DNA of 64,000 bases from Moorena bouillonii PNG. GTDB lineage: Bacteria; Cyanobacteriota; Cyanobacteriia; Cyanobacteriales; Coleofasciculaceae. Both the position numbers and the translations under genes were made by a program. The first letter of the stretch is position 1. Each line of letters opens with the position of its first letter. The notes below the pieces were generated by a model. That model had not been told where the DNA came from, searched no databases, and worked only from the letters and a program-made list of their open reading frames with translations. The DNA is taken from the NCBI RefSeq assembly GCF_001942495.1, contig NZ_MKZS01000001.1, positions 7,926,902 to 7,990,901 on the forward strand. The letters run 5' to 3'. Below, in pieces: positions 55,870 to 64,000 of the stretch.

Positions 55870-56711
55870 GTACTTCTATTCACAATACCAACTGTGCTCA
55901 GTACCAACCCAACTCCCAGTCGAGCCGTTGAGACTTGACTGCTCAGGTGTTTGGTGCTGGCAAGGCTGGTAGGGCGATAGTTAAGACGTCAGCACAGGTC
56001 AGGTAAGTCACCACTGCGCTATAAATTGATTGAGTGGCTATAGTATTGCCAGGGCTTAACTATAGCGCTATGCTAAACGAGTAACTATAGAGGTTTTCAC
56101 TTAGGTTAGGTACATTTTTAGAGAAAGCAGGGAGCAGGGACTGAGGCCGTAGGCCACGCTACGCGAACGGAGCAGGGAGCAGGGAACACTGATAGGAATT
56201 ATTTGAGCAAGGAATTTACTTAATCTAGCCAATCATTGAAAATAATAAGTTATGATTAGAGATTAACCTATTTTATTCAGGTTTAGGGTATTGCTTTGAC
56301 AAGGATGCGTTCGCGTAGCGTAGCCCTTCGGGCTAATCGCAACTGCCCCCGTTGGTACTTTTCTGTAAACAAGCGAAGCATCCGCAGTTTTTGTACTTAA
56401 GAGTAATTATCTCTGATTATCTTCTATTTTCTTGACAATGAAATATCCCTGCTCTTAGAATCGCGGATGGCGCAGGACTTCTTGACCCGAATTCCACTCT
56501 TTTCCAAAGTGCGATGGGGCAGTAAACCTGAGTATTCCTGAATTTCCGGAAAGCAGAAGCCACAAGGAGACCCTAGGGTTCAGTCTTTCGAGTGCTCAAT
56601 CTAAATTGACCAGGCCTTAAGGGGATGGCAGACACGAGGGTCTCCATCATCTCGACCGTCCTGTCCCTTTAACATCAGGCCAAAATTCGGAAAATCATTA
56701 ATTCAAACATC
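55870..56711. other. Intergenic region with dispersed repeats
   Basis: About 840 bases with no supported gene. It includes two GCGTAGCG-type repeats (about 56142-56169 and 56306-56336), a GGGAGCA minisatellite (about 56130-56190, interrupted by the first of these), and small TATAGCGCTAT palindromes near 56062-56072. Confidence 0.5.
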
Positions 56712-57113
56712 ATGCTAAGTACACCATTCAACCGCTTCAAGCCAGCTGCTCTTCCCTTGAAGAAAGCACTCTCAAGACTAGCACTCGGTCTAGCGACCCT
56801 GCCCTTTGCTGTAGTGGCAGTATTTTGTGTCACAGCTCCCACGGCTTTAGCAGAAACGGTAGAACCATTGCATGGAATAAACATCACTGAAAAAGGTGTC
56901 ACGATCGTAGTGACGAGCAACGGCTGCACGCAGAAAGAGGACTTCACAACCATATTGGCAAAATCCCAGCCTCCCATTGTTACCTTCATCCGCCTGAAAC
57001 CGGATCTTTGTAAAGGTGTTTCCCGTCCCTACCCGATTAAGTTCTCGCTGTCGGAAGTGGGAGCGAAAGAGTTTAAAGTGGCCAATCTGTTTGTACCCGG
57101 CCCCAGATTTTAG
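56712..57113 (+). CDS. Small exported hypothetical protein
   Basis: The 133-residue protein has an N-terminal signal peptide (basic start, hydrophobic LGLATLPFAVVAVFCVTAPTALA, probable cleavage after ALA). The mature part of about 85 residues is predicted beta-rich and has cysteines at NGCTQKED and DLCKGV that could form a disulphide (ITEKGVTIVVTSNGC, VTFIRLKPDLC). No family recognised. The local base composition is more GC-rich than the flanks. Confidence 0.6.
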   Translation: MLSTPFNRFKPAALPLKKALSRLALGLATLPFAVVAVFCVTAPTALAETVEPLHGINITEKGVTIVVTSNGCTQKEDFTTILAKSQPPIVTFIRLKPDLCKGVSRPYPIKFSLSEVGAKEFKVANLFVPGPRF

Positions 57114-57286
57114 CGGCGGAAGTTCTTAAAACAGGACTCTAAGTCGAAAAAAATGTCACAAACTGCCTGGTGATATCGTTTTAGTTATAGAGGGACATAG
57201 CTAAATTTGGGGTAGGCGAGTGTGGCCAACAGTAGTTAAACAAGGTTTAACTTTTACCCTATGGTCTCAATTTAATAATTCCGCTG

Positions 57287-57332
57287 AAATTCCTCCCGAT
57301 GCTGACGTTACGGTAGAGCGCGGGAGGAATTT
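57287..57332 (+). terminator. 12-bp hairpin with T-run
   Basis: AAATTCCTCCCG (57287-57298) pairs with CGGGAGGAATTT (57321-57332), and TTTTAG overlaps the 3' edge. It lies 170 bases after the exported-protein gene and 70 bases before the xisH remnant. Confidence 0.5.
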
Positions 57333-57398
57333 TTTAGATCGATCTCAGTTATAATAAATCTTAAAAAGCCTAAGTCATTTCCAATTGCCCATCTGTCT

Positions 57399-57505
57399 AT
57401 ACCAACCAAGGATATTTTTCACAACACCGTTCGGTTAGCCCTGGAAAAAGATGGCTAGGTTATCACCAAATATATTCTATTATACATCAAAGTTTACGGA
57501 AAGGC
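57399..57505 (+). pseudogene. xisH remnant
   Basis: Reading from 57402 gives PTKDIFHNTVRLALEKDG, then a TAG where the family has Trp (LEKDGWVIT), then VIT and unrelated sequence. The start codon position is ATA instead of ATG. Most of the normal length of about 138 residues is absent. Thus xisH is dead by start loss, a nonsense change and deletion, while the partner xisI downstream is intact. Confidence 0.8.
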
Positions 57506-57835
57506 ATGGAAACCTTAAACTATCATGAATTAGTCCAAAAAATCCTGAAAGCCCACGCTATCAACCTTAACGATGATGATACAGAAGTTCAAATGATTTT
57601 TGATAGTGAGCGCAATCATTATTTAGTTATGCTAGTGGGCTGGTATGACCAACGACGGGAATATGGAAGCTTAATTCATATTGATATAAAAGATAATAAA
57701 ATTTGGATTCAGAGTGATGGCACTGAAGTGGGAGTAGCTAATGAATTAGTTGAAGCAGGAGTTCCCCAACAGGATATAGTTTTAGGGTTTAAGTCTCCCT
57801 TCAAAAGGCAATTTACTGGATATGCTCACCAGTAG
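57506..57835 (+). CDS. xisI: XisI family protein (fdxN-element excision controlling factor)
   Basis: The 109-residue protein is a full-length XisI: NYHELVQKILKAHA, VQMIFDSERNHYLVMLVGWYDQRREYGSLIHIDI, IWIQSDGTEVGVANELVEAGVPQQDIVLGFKSP. XisI works with XisH, originally described as controlling excision of the fdxN element in heterocyst formers; many copies exist without any such element. Here the XisH partner is destroyed and the protein is an orphan. ATG at 57506 with AAGG upstream. Confidence 0.88.
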   Translation: METLNYHELVQKILKAHAINLNDDDTEVQMIFDSERNHYLVMLVGWYDQRREYGSLIHIDIKDNKIWIQSDGTEVGVANELVEAGVPQQDIVLGFKSPFKRQFTGYAHQ

Positions 57836-57860
57836 CCTGTTACAAAAAAGCAGTTTAGTC

Positions 57861-57929
57861 GTAGGGTGGGCAAAAAGTAATAGACTTTTTCCATTAAGCT
57901 TATCGGCGATAAATTTTTGCCCACCCTAC
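57861..57929. repeat. GTAGGGTGGGCA palindromic repeat
   Basis: The ends GTAGGGTGGGCAAAAA and TTTTTGCCCACCCTAC are perfect inverted repeats, in the same family as 179-450 and 2966-3034. It lies between the convergent xisI and Uma2 genes. Confidence 0.88.
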
Positions 57930-57939
57930 CATTATCGAT

Positions 57940-58518
57940 TCAATCCAATAGCCAACTAAACAAATCGCCCACAGTAATGCTTAAATCCCTAGCAAAGGAT
58001 GGCACAGGAAGTTGCTCGGATGATTGATCAAATACTTCCATCTGCTGTTTTGGACGATAAACGAAAACGGTTTGCTCTTCTGGATCAATCAACCAGCCCA
58101 TTGCCGTCCCATAGGTTAAACAATGGAGAATATTCTTGGTCACCTTGGTTTGACTTTGGTCAGGTGAAAGAATCTCAATTGTCCAATCAGGCGCTGCCTG
58201 GAAAACATTGGCAATTTCGCCATTGTCATCACGAGGAATTCTCTGGGAAACAAACACAGATACATCGGGAACGGTTGAGCGTCCACCAAAAGTACACCGA
58301 AGCTCTGGAAAAGCACGAGCAATTCGTTCTTGCTTAACCACTATATTAATAGTAGTCACCAATTCCCCTTGAATTGTGCTGTGTTTTCCTTGTGGGATTG
58401 GTCTCTGAATAATTTGCCCATCAATGTACTCACTAGCAGGTTTGGTTTCTGGTAATTTAATAAATGCTTCCAATGACACTAGATTTAATTTTTGATTCGG
58501 AGAGTTTTGAGTAATCAT
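57940..58518 (-). CDS. Uma2-family (DUF820) PD-(D/E)XK nuclease-fold protein
   Basis: I start at ATG 58518; a TTG four codons upstream is open. The 192-residue protein has LEAFIKLPETKPASEYIDGQIIQRPIPQGKHSTIQGEL, FGGRSTVPDVSVFV and PDWTIEILSPDQSQTKVTKNILHCLTYGTAMGWLIDPEEQTVFVY. It is a distinct subfamily from the copy at 48976-49557, with the nuclease-fold Glu and Lys conserved. Function unproven. Confidence 0.88.
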   Translation of the reverse strand: MITQNSPNQKLNLVSLEAFIKLPETKPASEYIDGQIIQRPIPQGKHSTIQGELVTTINIVVKQERIARAFPELRCTFGGRSTVPDVSVFVSQRIPRDDNGEIANVFQAAPDWTIEILSPDQSQTKVTKNILHCLTYGTAMGWLIDPEEQTVFVYRPKQQMEVFDQSSEQLPVPSFARDLSITVGDLFSWLLD

Positions 58519-58630
58519 TGCTAATGGCAAAAAACTCGATGTAATTCCTATCTATAGTCTATAAAATTTTCAGTTACAACGTTTTTAATAACTATGATGT
58601 ACACAGTATTCTTTCCCTATTCCCTATTTA

Positions 58631-58667
58631 CTGCTCCCTGCTCCCTGCTCCCTGCTCCCTGCTCCCT
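58631..58667. repeat. CTCCCTG minisatellite
   Basis: About five copies of CTGCTCC/CTCCCTG (7 bases), matching the array near 5807-5836. Confidence 0.9.
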
Positions 58668-58705
58668 AAAAAATGTACCTGACCTAATTGACAAGCGCTA
58701 TATCC

Positions 58706-59899
58706 TTAAGCAATTAACCAGGGTAACCAAATTGCTAAACTAAGCAAGCTGATAAATAAAACTGGCATGGTAAGAATAAAAGTTAAGCGAATATAATAAA
58801 TCCAACTTATTTGGAGTCCTCTAAAAGCCAATACATTCAACCAAAGTAGCGTTGATAGACTACCTAAGGGAGTAATTTTTGCTCCTAAATTGCAGCCAAT
58901 TAAGTTACCGTATATCATCACTTCTTTGACAGCTGTATCAATATCGTTAATGCTTTCAATTGCCTTAGCATTCAGCAGTAGTGTTGGGAAATTGTTGAGT
59001 ACGCTAGCAAGAAATGTAGCTAGGAAACCACTACCACTAGCTGCTAAAGTTAGTCCCCAATTAGAAAGGATGTCCAACCGCTGGCTCAACAGAGCAGTTA
59101 TGCCCAGATTGTCCAAACCGATGCCGAATAGAAACAGCACTAGGATAAGTAAAATAATTCGCCATGGCAGTTGACCTACTAGCTGTAAGATATAGCTAAG
59201 TCTACTAGTCCGACCGTTAAAGGAACGTGCTGCTAATGCGACCATCACTAAAGCTGCCATAGCAGCAATCCAGGCAATGGGGAAATTTAGGACTTTTGCG
59301 AACAAGTAACCAATTAGGAGTAGTCCTAAAATAGGAAAAGTCAATTTAAAGATTAAGGAATCTCGAATCGCACGATTAGGTGGTGGTAGACGGGCAAGGT
59401 TATAGGTCAGGGGAATTTCCGGTTCAAAATAGAACCAGAGAATGATGATACTAGTGGCTATTGTGGCAACGGTTACGGGCAACATCACCATCACATAGCG
59501 CAACCAGGAAATATGTAAATAGTCAACATAAATCAGATTTACTGGATTACTCATCGGCAGTAGTAAGCTAGCGGCATCGGTAATAAAACTACTAGTAAAT
59601 ACAAATGCCAGAGTAGCTTTGGCACTAAAGCCAAGCAGCAGCAAAATTTCCATGACAGCAGCTGTCCAGACTATGGTCGTGGCCACGTTAGTAAACACAT
59701 TGCTCAATAACATCCCGACTAGGATCACTAAGGAGAAAAGCAAATGGCCACGACCACATCCCCAATTAGCTATGTGAAGCGCTAACCACCGAAACCAACC
59801 TGCTTGACCTAAACTTAGGGCAAGAATAATTAGAGAAATAAGGGTGAAAGTGGCGTTTCCAACTCTCGCCCAGACTATGGGAATATGGTGCATTGACAT
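58706..59899 (-). CDS. ArsB-like anion/arsenite permease, N-terminally truncated
   Basis: The 397 residues form about 10 membrane helices. They match ArsB-type transporters from IPIVWARVGNATFTLISLIILALSL through SWLRYVMVMLPV to GNLIGCNLGAKITPLGSLSTLLWLNVL and the tail ISWIYYIRLTFILTMPVLF. Full ArsB begins about 40 residues earlier. Here the ATG and first codons come from the right end of the TnpB element at about 59892. The usual FANDGAALILTP reads FTNVATTIVWTA, losing the Asp. Substrate and function are doubtful: it may be a decaying gene or an ArsB paralogue with another anion. Confidence 0.7.
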   Translation of the reverse strand: MSMHHIPIVWARVGNATFTLISLIILALSLGQAGWFRWLALHIANWGCGRGHLLFSLVILVGMLLSNVFTNVATTIVWTAAVMEILLLLGFSAKATLAFVFTSSFITDAASLLLPMSNPVNLIYVDYLHISWLRYVMVMLPVTVATIATSIIILWFYFEPEIPLTYNLARLPPPNRAIRDSLIFKLTFPILGLLLIGYLFAKVLNFPIAWIAAMAALVMVALAARSFNGRTSRLSYILQLVGQLPWRIILLILVLFLFGIGLDNLGITALLSQRLDILSNWGLTLAASGSGFLATFLASVLNNFPTLLLNAKAIESINDIDTAVKEVMIYGNLIGCNLGAKITPLGSLSTLLWLNVLAFRGLQISWIYYIRLTFILTMPVLFISLLSLAIWLPWLIA

Positions 59900-60060
59900 C
59901 CTCCCCCGTTAAATCAGAGATTATAACGGGGGATTCCCAAACTTCACAATTTGGGTTTACTGCTTCCAAAGCACTTATCTAGGTTGTTGTAAACCCCCGA
60001 CAGCCCGCCTACACAGTCATTTTCTAGCACGATCTGTCCGACCGCAGTAATACCACGTTG
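59892..60060 (-). ncRNA. Probable omega (right-end) RNA of the TnpB element
   Basis: By analogy with characterised IS200/IS605 elements, the 3' part of tnpB and the right-end hairpin should form the guide RNA scaffold. The guide would be the first bases beyond the element, beginning GCACCATATTCC on the minus strand, which lie inside the ArsB-like gene. Inferred from family knowledge, not from a structure prediction. Confidence 0.5.
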
Positions 60061-61179
60061 ACAAATCACTTGAGCAGCTGAAACATCTCTGTTAATTTCG
60101 TAATGGCATTCAGGACATTTGTGTATACGTTCAGACAAATCCTTTTTGCCTGTATGCGCACCACAGTTCGGACAAATTTGACTAGTAAATCTGTGGTCAA
60201 CTTTGCCAAAATATACTCCTCGTTTCCAACACACCCAAGCTAAGATATTAAAGAACTGACCAAAACCTGCATCAAGGGTATGTTTACTGAACATACCTTT
60301 TGCCCAAGTTTTAAAATTTAAGTCCTCAACAAATATCATTCCAGCTTGGTCACACAGATGGTGTGCTAACTTAAAGTGAAAATCTTTTCTGATATCTGAT
60401 ATTTTCTGATGAAGTCTTGCTATTTTTTGGTTAAGTTTATCTCTATTTGCTGACCCTTTTTTCTTAGATTTTAATCGGCGTTGTAGCAATTTAAGCTTAC
60501 TGTGCAGCTTTTTTAAAAATCTAGGGCGCTCTATTAATTCATGATCAGAAGTTGCTAAAAACTTATTTAGTCCAATATCAATCCCCAGCGGGTGACCCCA
60601 TGCTGGTAGATCAGGAACACTGACTTCATTTTGTAAAGACAGCATTGCAAAATAACCACTAGCTCGTTTAACTATCCTAACTTGCTTGATCTTGAATCCA
60701 TCTGGAATTGGCCGTGATAATCTCATTTTAACTAATCCAATTTGAGGTAGCTTAATCCACTCATTTTTAATTGGATTTGTTTTAAATTGAGGAAATATAA
60801 ACGATCGCATCCGATATGGATTTTTAAATCTAGGAAAACCATATCCTTGTTCTTTCATTTTTTTAAATGCTCGATCTAAAGTCTTTAAAACTTGTTGTAA
60901 GACCTGAGCATTTATTCTTTTGAGTTCAGGATTGGCTTTTTTGGCTTTAGTTAAATTAGCAGCTTGTATTTTGTAGTTAGGATATGGCTGATCTACTGGA
61001 ATTATATATTCATGCTGTAATGAACAATAATTAACTGCGCACTTTCGACTTTTGTACCAATCTTTTCGTTCCCTTAAAGCGTAATTCCACACTTTTCTGC
61101 AAACCGCCAATATATCTTCAATGACGGCGATTTGTTTTTGGGAAGGAATCAGTTTGTACTCGTAGGTTAGTCTCAGCAT
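59944..61179 (-). CDS. TnpB RNA-guided nuclease (IS1341-type transposon protein)
   Basis: The 411-residue protein looks intact. It has the N-terminal RLTYEYKLIPSQKQ, WED-type strands, and the RuvC active site: Asp in LGIDIGLNKF, Glu in IFVEDLNFKTW and Asp in NRDVSAAQVI. A C4 zinc finger CPNCGAHTGKK...CPECH lies between the last two. TnpB cuts DNA guided by the element's own right-end RNA and favours element retention. No tnpA is present, so mobility would need help in trans. Start ATG 61179. Confidence 0.93.
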   Translation of the reverse strand: MLRLTYEYKLIPSQKQIAVIEDILAVCRKVWNYALRERKDWYKSRKCAVNYCSLQHEYIIPVDQPYPNYKIQAANLTKAKKANPELKRINAQVLQQVLKTLDRAFKKMKEQGYGFPRFKNPYRMRSFIFPQFKTNPIKNEWIKLPQIGLVKMRLSRPIPDGFKIKQVRIVKRASGYFAMLSLQNEVSVPDLPAWGHPLGIDIGLNKFLATSDHELIERPRFLKKLHSKLKLLQRRLKSKKKGSANRDKLNQKIARLHQKISDIRKDFHFKLAHHLCDQAGMIFVEDLNFKTWAKGMFSKHTLDAGFGQFFNILAWVCWKRGVYFGKVDHRFTSQICPNCGAHTGKKDLSERIHKCPECHYEINRDVSAAQVICQRGITAVGQIVLENDCVGGLSGVYNNLDKCFGSSKPKL

Positions 61180-61230
61180 ATTTAAATTATAACATAATTC
61201 TATCCAGGAATGCCACTTGAGTAGAACTAA

Positions 61231-61526
61231 GCTTCTGACCGCAATTCACCTCACGCTAACCCGATGGGTATAACGTGAGTCATCTTGCTCCATATTGATA
61301 GCAAAGGGAACAGGGAGTAGGGAACTTCCGATCAAAAATTCTCACGATTCATTTAGAGTCAATATACTATAAACGATCAAAAGTCAACCGTCAACGGTCA
61401 ACTGTAAACAAAATCTAAACCATTAAGTAAAATCAACTATTAGGTCACAAATAGTGTTATATTCCTTAAGTTAAAGATTAAACCACTAGATATAGCGTGA
61501 CCTCTGCCAGAGTCTTCCCCAAACCC
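61231..61526. other. Intergenic region upstream of the replication gene
   Basis: The region contains a GTGAGGTGAATTGCGG-side hairpin TCACGCTAACCCGATGGGTATAACGTGA (about 61250-61277) and a CAACCGTCAACGGTCAACTG near-repeat (about 61383-61402). It is the presumed promoter of the CyRepA1 gene. Confidence 0.4.
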
Positions 61527-64000
61527 ATGAACCATATCCAGGAGTGGACAGCTAGTAGTGTTGATGAACAGCTGACTCGCCTCAATGTAAGGTCTCTCGA
61601 AGGCTCTAGCCCATTTGAGTATCTCTTCTATTCCGACTCCCTGCCCAGACGCAATGATGGTCGATTGCTAAACTCGATTCTGAAACGCTATCAACACCTC
61701 GAACAAGGGGGATGGTGGTGTTCTGGTATTGACTTGCTTACTGGTCAGGAGGATATTTGGGGCTGTTTCAAACCCAGCCAACCCCGTCACAGTGGGGAAA
61801 CTAGGAAGCTAATAAAATATGAACATCCCCCCAAAACCCCCACAGGCTTGTTTGCTCTGCGAGTACCTTTCCACCTGTGGCAACGGATTGCTGAACGCAA
61901 TGATTTTACTATTCTCCCCACAGACCTTGACCACAATCAACCCGATCTAGGGTTTTGGCAGTGGCTAATCTCTCACCCCTCGATTCCGTTGTGTATTACT
62001 GAGGGCGCTAAGAAAGCTGGAGCTTTACTGACTGCTGGTTACGCTGCGATCGCATTACCAGGAATTAATGGGGGGTATCGAATCCGTAGGGATGCCCAGG
62101 GAAATCGGATTGGGAAGTCTGACTTGATTCCTCAACTACGGAAACTAGCTACTCCGGAGCGACCAATTTACATAGTCTTTGACCAAGACTCGAAACCAAA
62201 TACGATCAAAGCTGTCAATGCTGCCATTCGTAGAATGGGATATCTGCTCAATCAAGCCGGTTGCCCTGTGAAGGTGATTACTTGGGATGCCCAGCTAGGC
62301 AAAGGGGTGGATGATTTAATTGCTGATCAAGGTCAGAAGACCTTTGAGCAAGTTTACCAACGAGCACTCCCCCTGGATACTTGGAAAGCTAAATCCCTAA
62401 CCCAGCTCACCTATGGAGCTAACCTTAAAGTAAATTGCCGCTATCTCGAAGAACTTCCGATTCCGGATACAGCCCAACTGATTGGCATTAAATCCCCTAA
62501 GGGTACTGGAAAAACCCAACTACTAGAAAAAATTGTCTCTCAAGCCCTAGCCCGAAACCAATGGGTATTGGTGCTTGGTCATCGGGTGCGATTAGTAGAA
62601 GCATTGTGCCAACGCTTTGGCATCAAGTATATCACTGAGGTCAGGGATGATCAGAAGCAAGGGGTGTTAGGTTATGGTTTATGTCTCGACTCCTTGCATG
62701 GTAATTCTCAGGCTCGCTTCAATGCCGCTAACTGGTCTGATGGTGTAGTGATTATCGATGAAGTGGAGCAAGTGCTCTGGCATGGATTGAACTCTAGCAC
62801 CTGTCAGAGTAATCGGGTTGCTATTCTCAAATCCCTGAAAACCCTAATCCAGAATGTCTTGGGGGGGTCTGGTCAAGTTTATATTGCGGATGCGGACTTG
62901 AGTGATATATCGATAGATTACTTACTGACCTTGTCTGGAGTTGACCTGGAACCCTTCATCATTGAGAATGACTGGAAACCGAACATTGACGGATCCTGGC
63001 AAGTTCATAACTATACCGATAGCACACCAAAAAGACTAGTGCGAGAGCTAGAAGCACACATTGCTCAAGGAGGCAAACCGTTTGTGTGTCTTTCTGCTCA
63101 AAAACCGAAGAGCCAATGGGGTACTTGCACTCTAGAAGCGTACCTAAAAAAGCAATTTCCCGACCTCCGGATATTGCGCATTGATTCGGAATCCCTTGGT
63201 GAAACCAGTCATCCAGCCATGGGGTGTATCAATAACCTCAACAATGTTTTAGGGGAGTATGACATTGTATTAGCTAGTCCTGCTATTGAAACGGGAGTGA
63301 GTATTGATCTGCGGGGACACTTTACCTCTGTGTGGTGTATTGCCCAAGGGGTGCAAGGAGAAAATAGTGTCAGACAAACCTTAGGGCGAATCCGAGAAAA
63401 TCTACCCCGGTTCATCTGGGTAGCCCCTTATGGCTTTAATCGAGTGGGTAATGGCTCGAACTCTCTATCCTCACTGCTGGCATCTGGACAGCGTTTGACC
63501 CAAATGAATATTCGGTTGCTACAACAATCGGATTTCGATGCTGTGGATGATTTAGATACAGGCTTTCAAGCAGAATCCTTGATGTGCTGGGCTAAAATGG
63601 CTGTCCGCTTCAATGCGGCAATGGTGAGCTATCGGGAATCGGTGCTAGCAGGATTGCGTGCTGAAGGTCATCTGGTGATGGATGTTTCCCCAGCCAGTTC
63701 CACTAAAGCTGGGAAAAAGAAGTCTAAGGGTTCACCCCAAGCGGAAGAGTTGGGAGCACAGAATGCTCTGATGGCAGCGATTACTGCAGTTAGAGACCAA
63801 AACTATCAGGCTGAGTGTAATGCGATCGCATCTAGTCAAGACTTCAGTAATAGCCAATATCAAACGATTAGCAAACGCCTAGTCAAAACACCATCGGAGC
63901 GTCGCTCACTACGGAAGTACGATTTAAAGCAGCGTTATGCCATCCCAGTCACACCAGAACTGGTAGTGAAAGATGACCAAGGCTGGTATCAGCAGCTACG
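61527..64000 (+). CDS. CyRepA1-family plasmid replication protein, 3' end beyond the window
   Basis: At least 824 codons are open to the window edge. The N-terminus (RLNVRSLEGSSPFEYLFYSDSLPRRNDGRL, GGWWCSGIDLLTG) matches the family. A DUF3854/toprim-like part has LCITEGAKKAGALLTAGYAAIALPGINGG and IYIVFDQDSKP (about 150-250). A helicase part has Walker A SPKGTGKTQ and Walker B GVVIIDEVEQ (about 325-420), then SVRQTLGRIRE near an arginine-finger position. I chose ATG 61527; an in-frame GTG at 61497 is also possible. It resembles cyanobacterial plasmid initiators, so the flank may be an integrated plasmid-like element. Confidence 0.88.
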   Translation, partial: MNHIQEWTASSVDEQLTRLNVRSLEGSSPFEYLFYSDSLPRRNDGRLLNSILKRYQHLEQGGWWCSGIDLLTGQEDIWGCFKPSQPRHSGETRKLIKYEHPPKTPTGLFALRVPFHLWQRIAERNDFTILPTDLDHNQPDLGFWQWLISHPSIPLCITEGAKKAGALLTAGYAAIALPGINGGYRIRRDAQGNRIGKSDLIPQLRKLATPERPIYIVFDQDSKPNTIKAVNAAIRRMGYLLNQAGCPVKVITWDAQLGKGVDDLIADQGQKTFEQVYQRALPLDTWKAKSLTQLTYGANLKVNCRYLEELPIPDTAQLIGIKSPKGTGKTQLLEKIVSQALARNQWVLVLGHRVRLVEALCQRFGIKYITEVRDDQKQGVLGYGLCLDSLHGNSQARFNAANWSDGVVIIDEVEQVLWHGLNSSTCQSNRVAILKSLKTLIQNVLGGSGQVYIADADLSDISIDYLLTLSGVDLEPFIIENDWKPNIDGSWQVHNYTDSTPKRLVRELEAHIAQGGKPFVCLSAQKPKSQWGTCTLEAYLKKQFPDLRILRIDSESLGETSHPAMGCINNLNNVLGEYDIVLASPAIETGVSIDLRGHFTSVWCIAQGVQGENSVRQTLGRIRENLPRFIWVAPYGFNRVGNGSNSLSSLLASGQRLTQMNIRLLQQSDFDAVDDLDTGFQAESLMCWAKMAVRFNAAMVSYRESVLAGLRAEGHLVMDVSPASSTKAGKKKSKGSPQAEELGAQNALMAAITAVRDQNYQAECNAIASSQDFSNSQYQTISKRLVKTPSERRSLRKYDLKQRYAIPVTPELVVKDDQGWYQQL

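Larger units (their letters stand above)
59892..61230 (-). mobile_element. TnpB-only IS200/IS605-type element (IS1341-like)
   Basis: The element carries tnpB but no tnpA. Its right end is a strong hairpin (TCCCCCGTTA...TAACGGGGGA, about 59900-59935) followed by GTCAAT at 59892. The left end is somewhere between 61180 and about 61230 and was not fixed. The right end cuts the ArsB-like gene. Confidence 0.7.

Overview
The window reads as chromosomal DNA from a large-genome, probably filamentous cyanobacterium. The evidence is a BicA bicarbonate transporter, the carboxysome shell protein CcmP, the phycobilisome core subunit ApcF, an NtcA-type promoter at glnA, many GCGATCGC (HIP1) octamers, and families common in such genomes (DUF928, TPR-CHAT, Uma2, pentapeptide repeats, XisH/XisI, CyRepA1). 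The density of insertion sequences, MITEs and short tandem repeats suggests a Moorena/Lyngbya-like genome, but that genus guess is only an inference.

Layout. 0-5.5 kb: heptamer and palindromic repeats, bicA, an AAA-ATPase gene broken by a MITE and a frameshift, and an RTX-repeat protein. 6-17 kb: a signalling block with an SPFH-FHA fusion facing two hybrid sensor kinases. The larger kinase (CHASE2) is cut by a decayed IS630 element. It is followed by DUF928 and a TPR-CHAT protease-like gene that is frameshifted. 17.2-17.5 kb: a tRNA-Arg(CCU) gene split by a group I intron. 17.5-34.3 kb: mostly housekeeping and accessory genes (ABC exporter, lipoprotein, two exopolysaccharide transferases, 5-formyl-THF cyclo-ligase, a 7TM-HD phosphodiesterase, an IscB remnant with a HEARO/omega-type RNA, an ADP-ribosylglycohydrolase-like gene, aroQ, CHAD, pentapeptide protein, ccmP). 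34.8-35.8 kb: a complete IS5-family element. 36.3-53.7 kb: proS, two more REC-kinase proteins, an octanoyltransferase-like gene, YbjN, a ferritin-like protein, glnA, apcF, a SRAP peptidase, Uma2, a GT39 membrane protein and a methyltransferase. 54-64 kb: an accessory segment with two unknown genes, a secreted protein, a dead xisH beside an intact xisI, a second Uma2, an ArsB-like transporter truncated by a TnpB-only IS200/IS605-type element, and the start of a CyRepA1 plasmid-type replication gene that runs off the window.

The main theme is gene remodelling by small mobile elements. Several insertions can be reconstructed to the base from terminal inverted repeats and target duplications: MITEs at 4032-4268, 12640-12815 and 46398-46618, IS630 at 10951-12165, and IS5 at 34856-35784. 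One MITE lies between the predicted NtcA-activated promoter and the glnA start, so it should lie in the mRNA leader. The strongest candidates for unusual biology are the TPR-CHAT/DUF928/CHASE2-kinase/SPFH-FHA neighbourhood, the ORF-less elements sharing a TnpB-type right-end hairpin, and the IscB/HEARO remnant.
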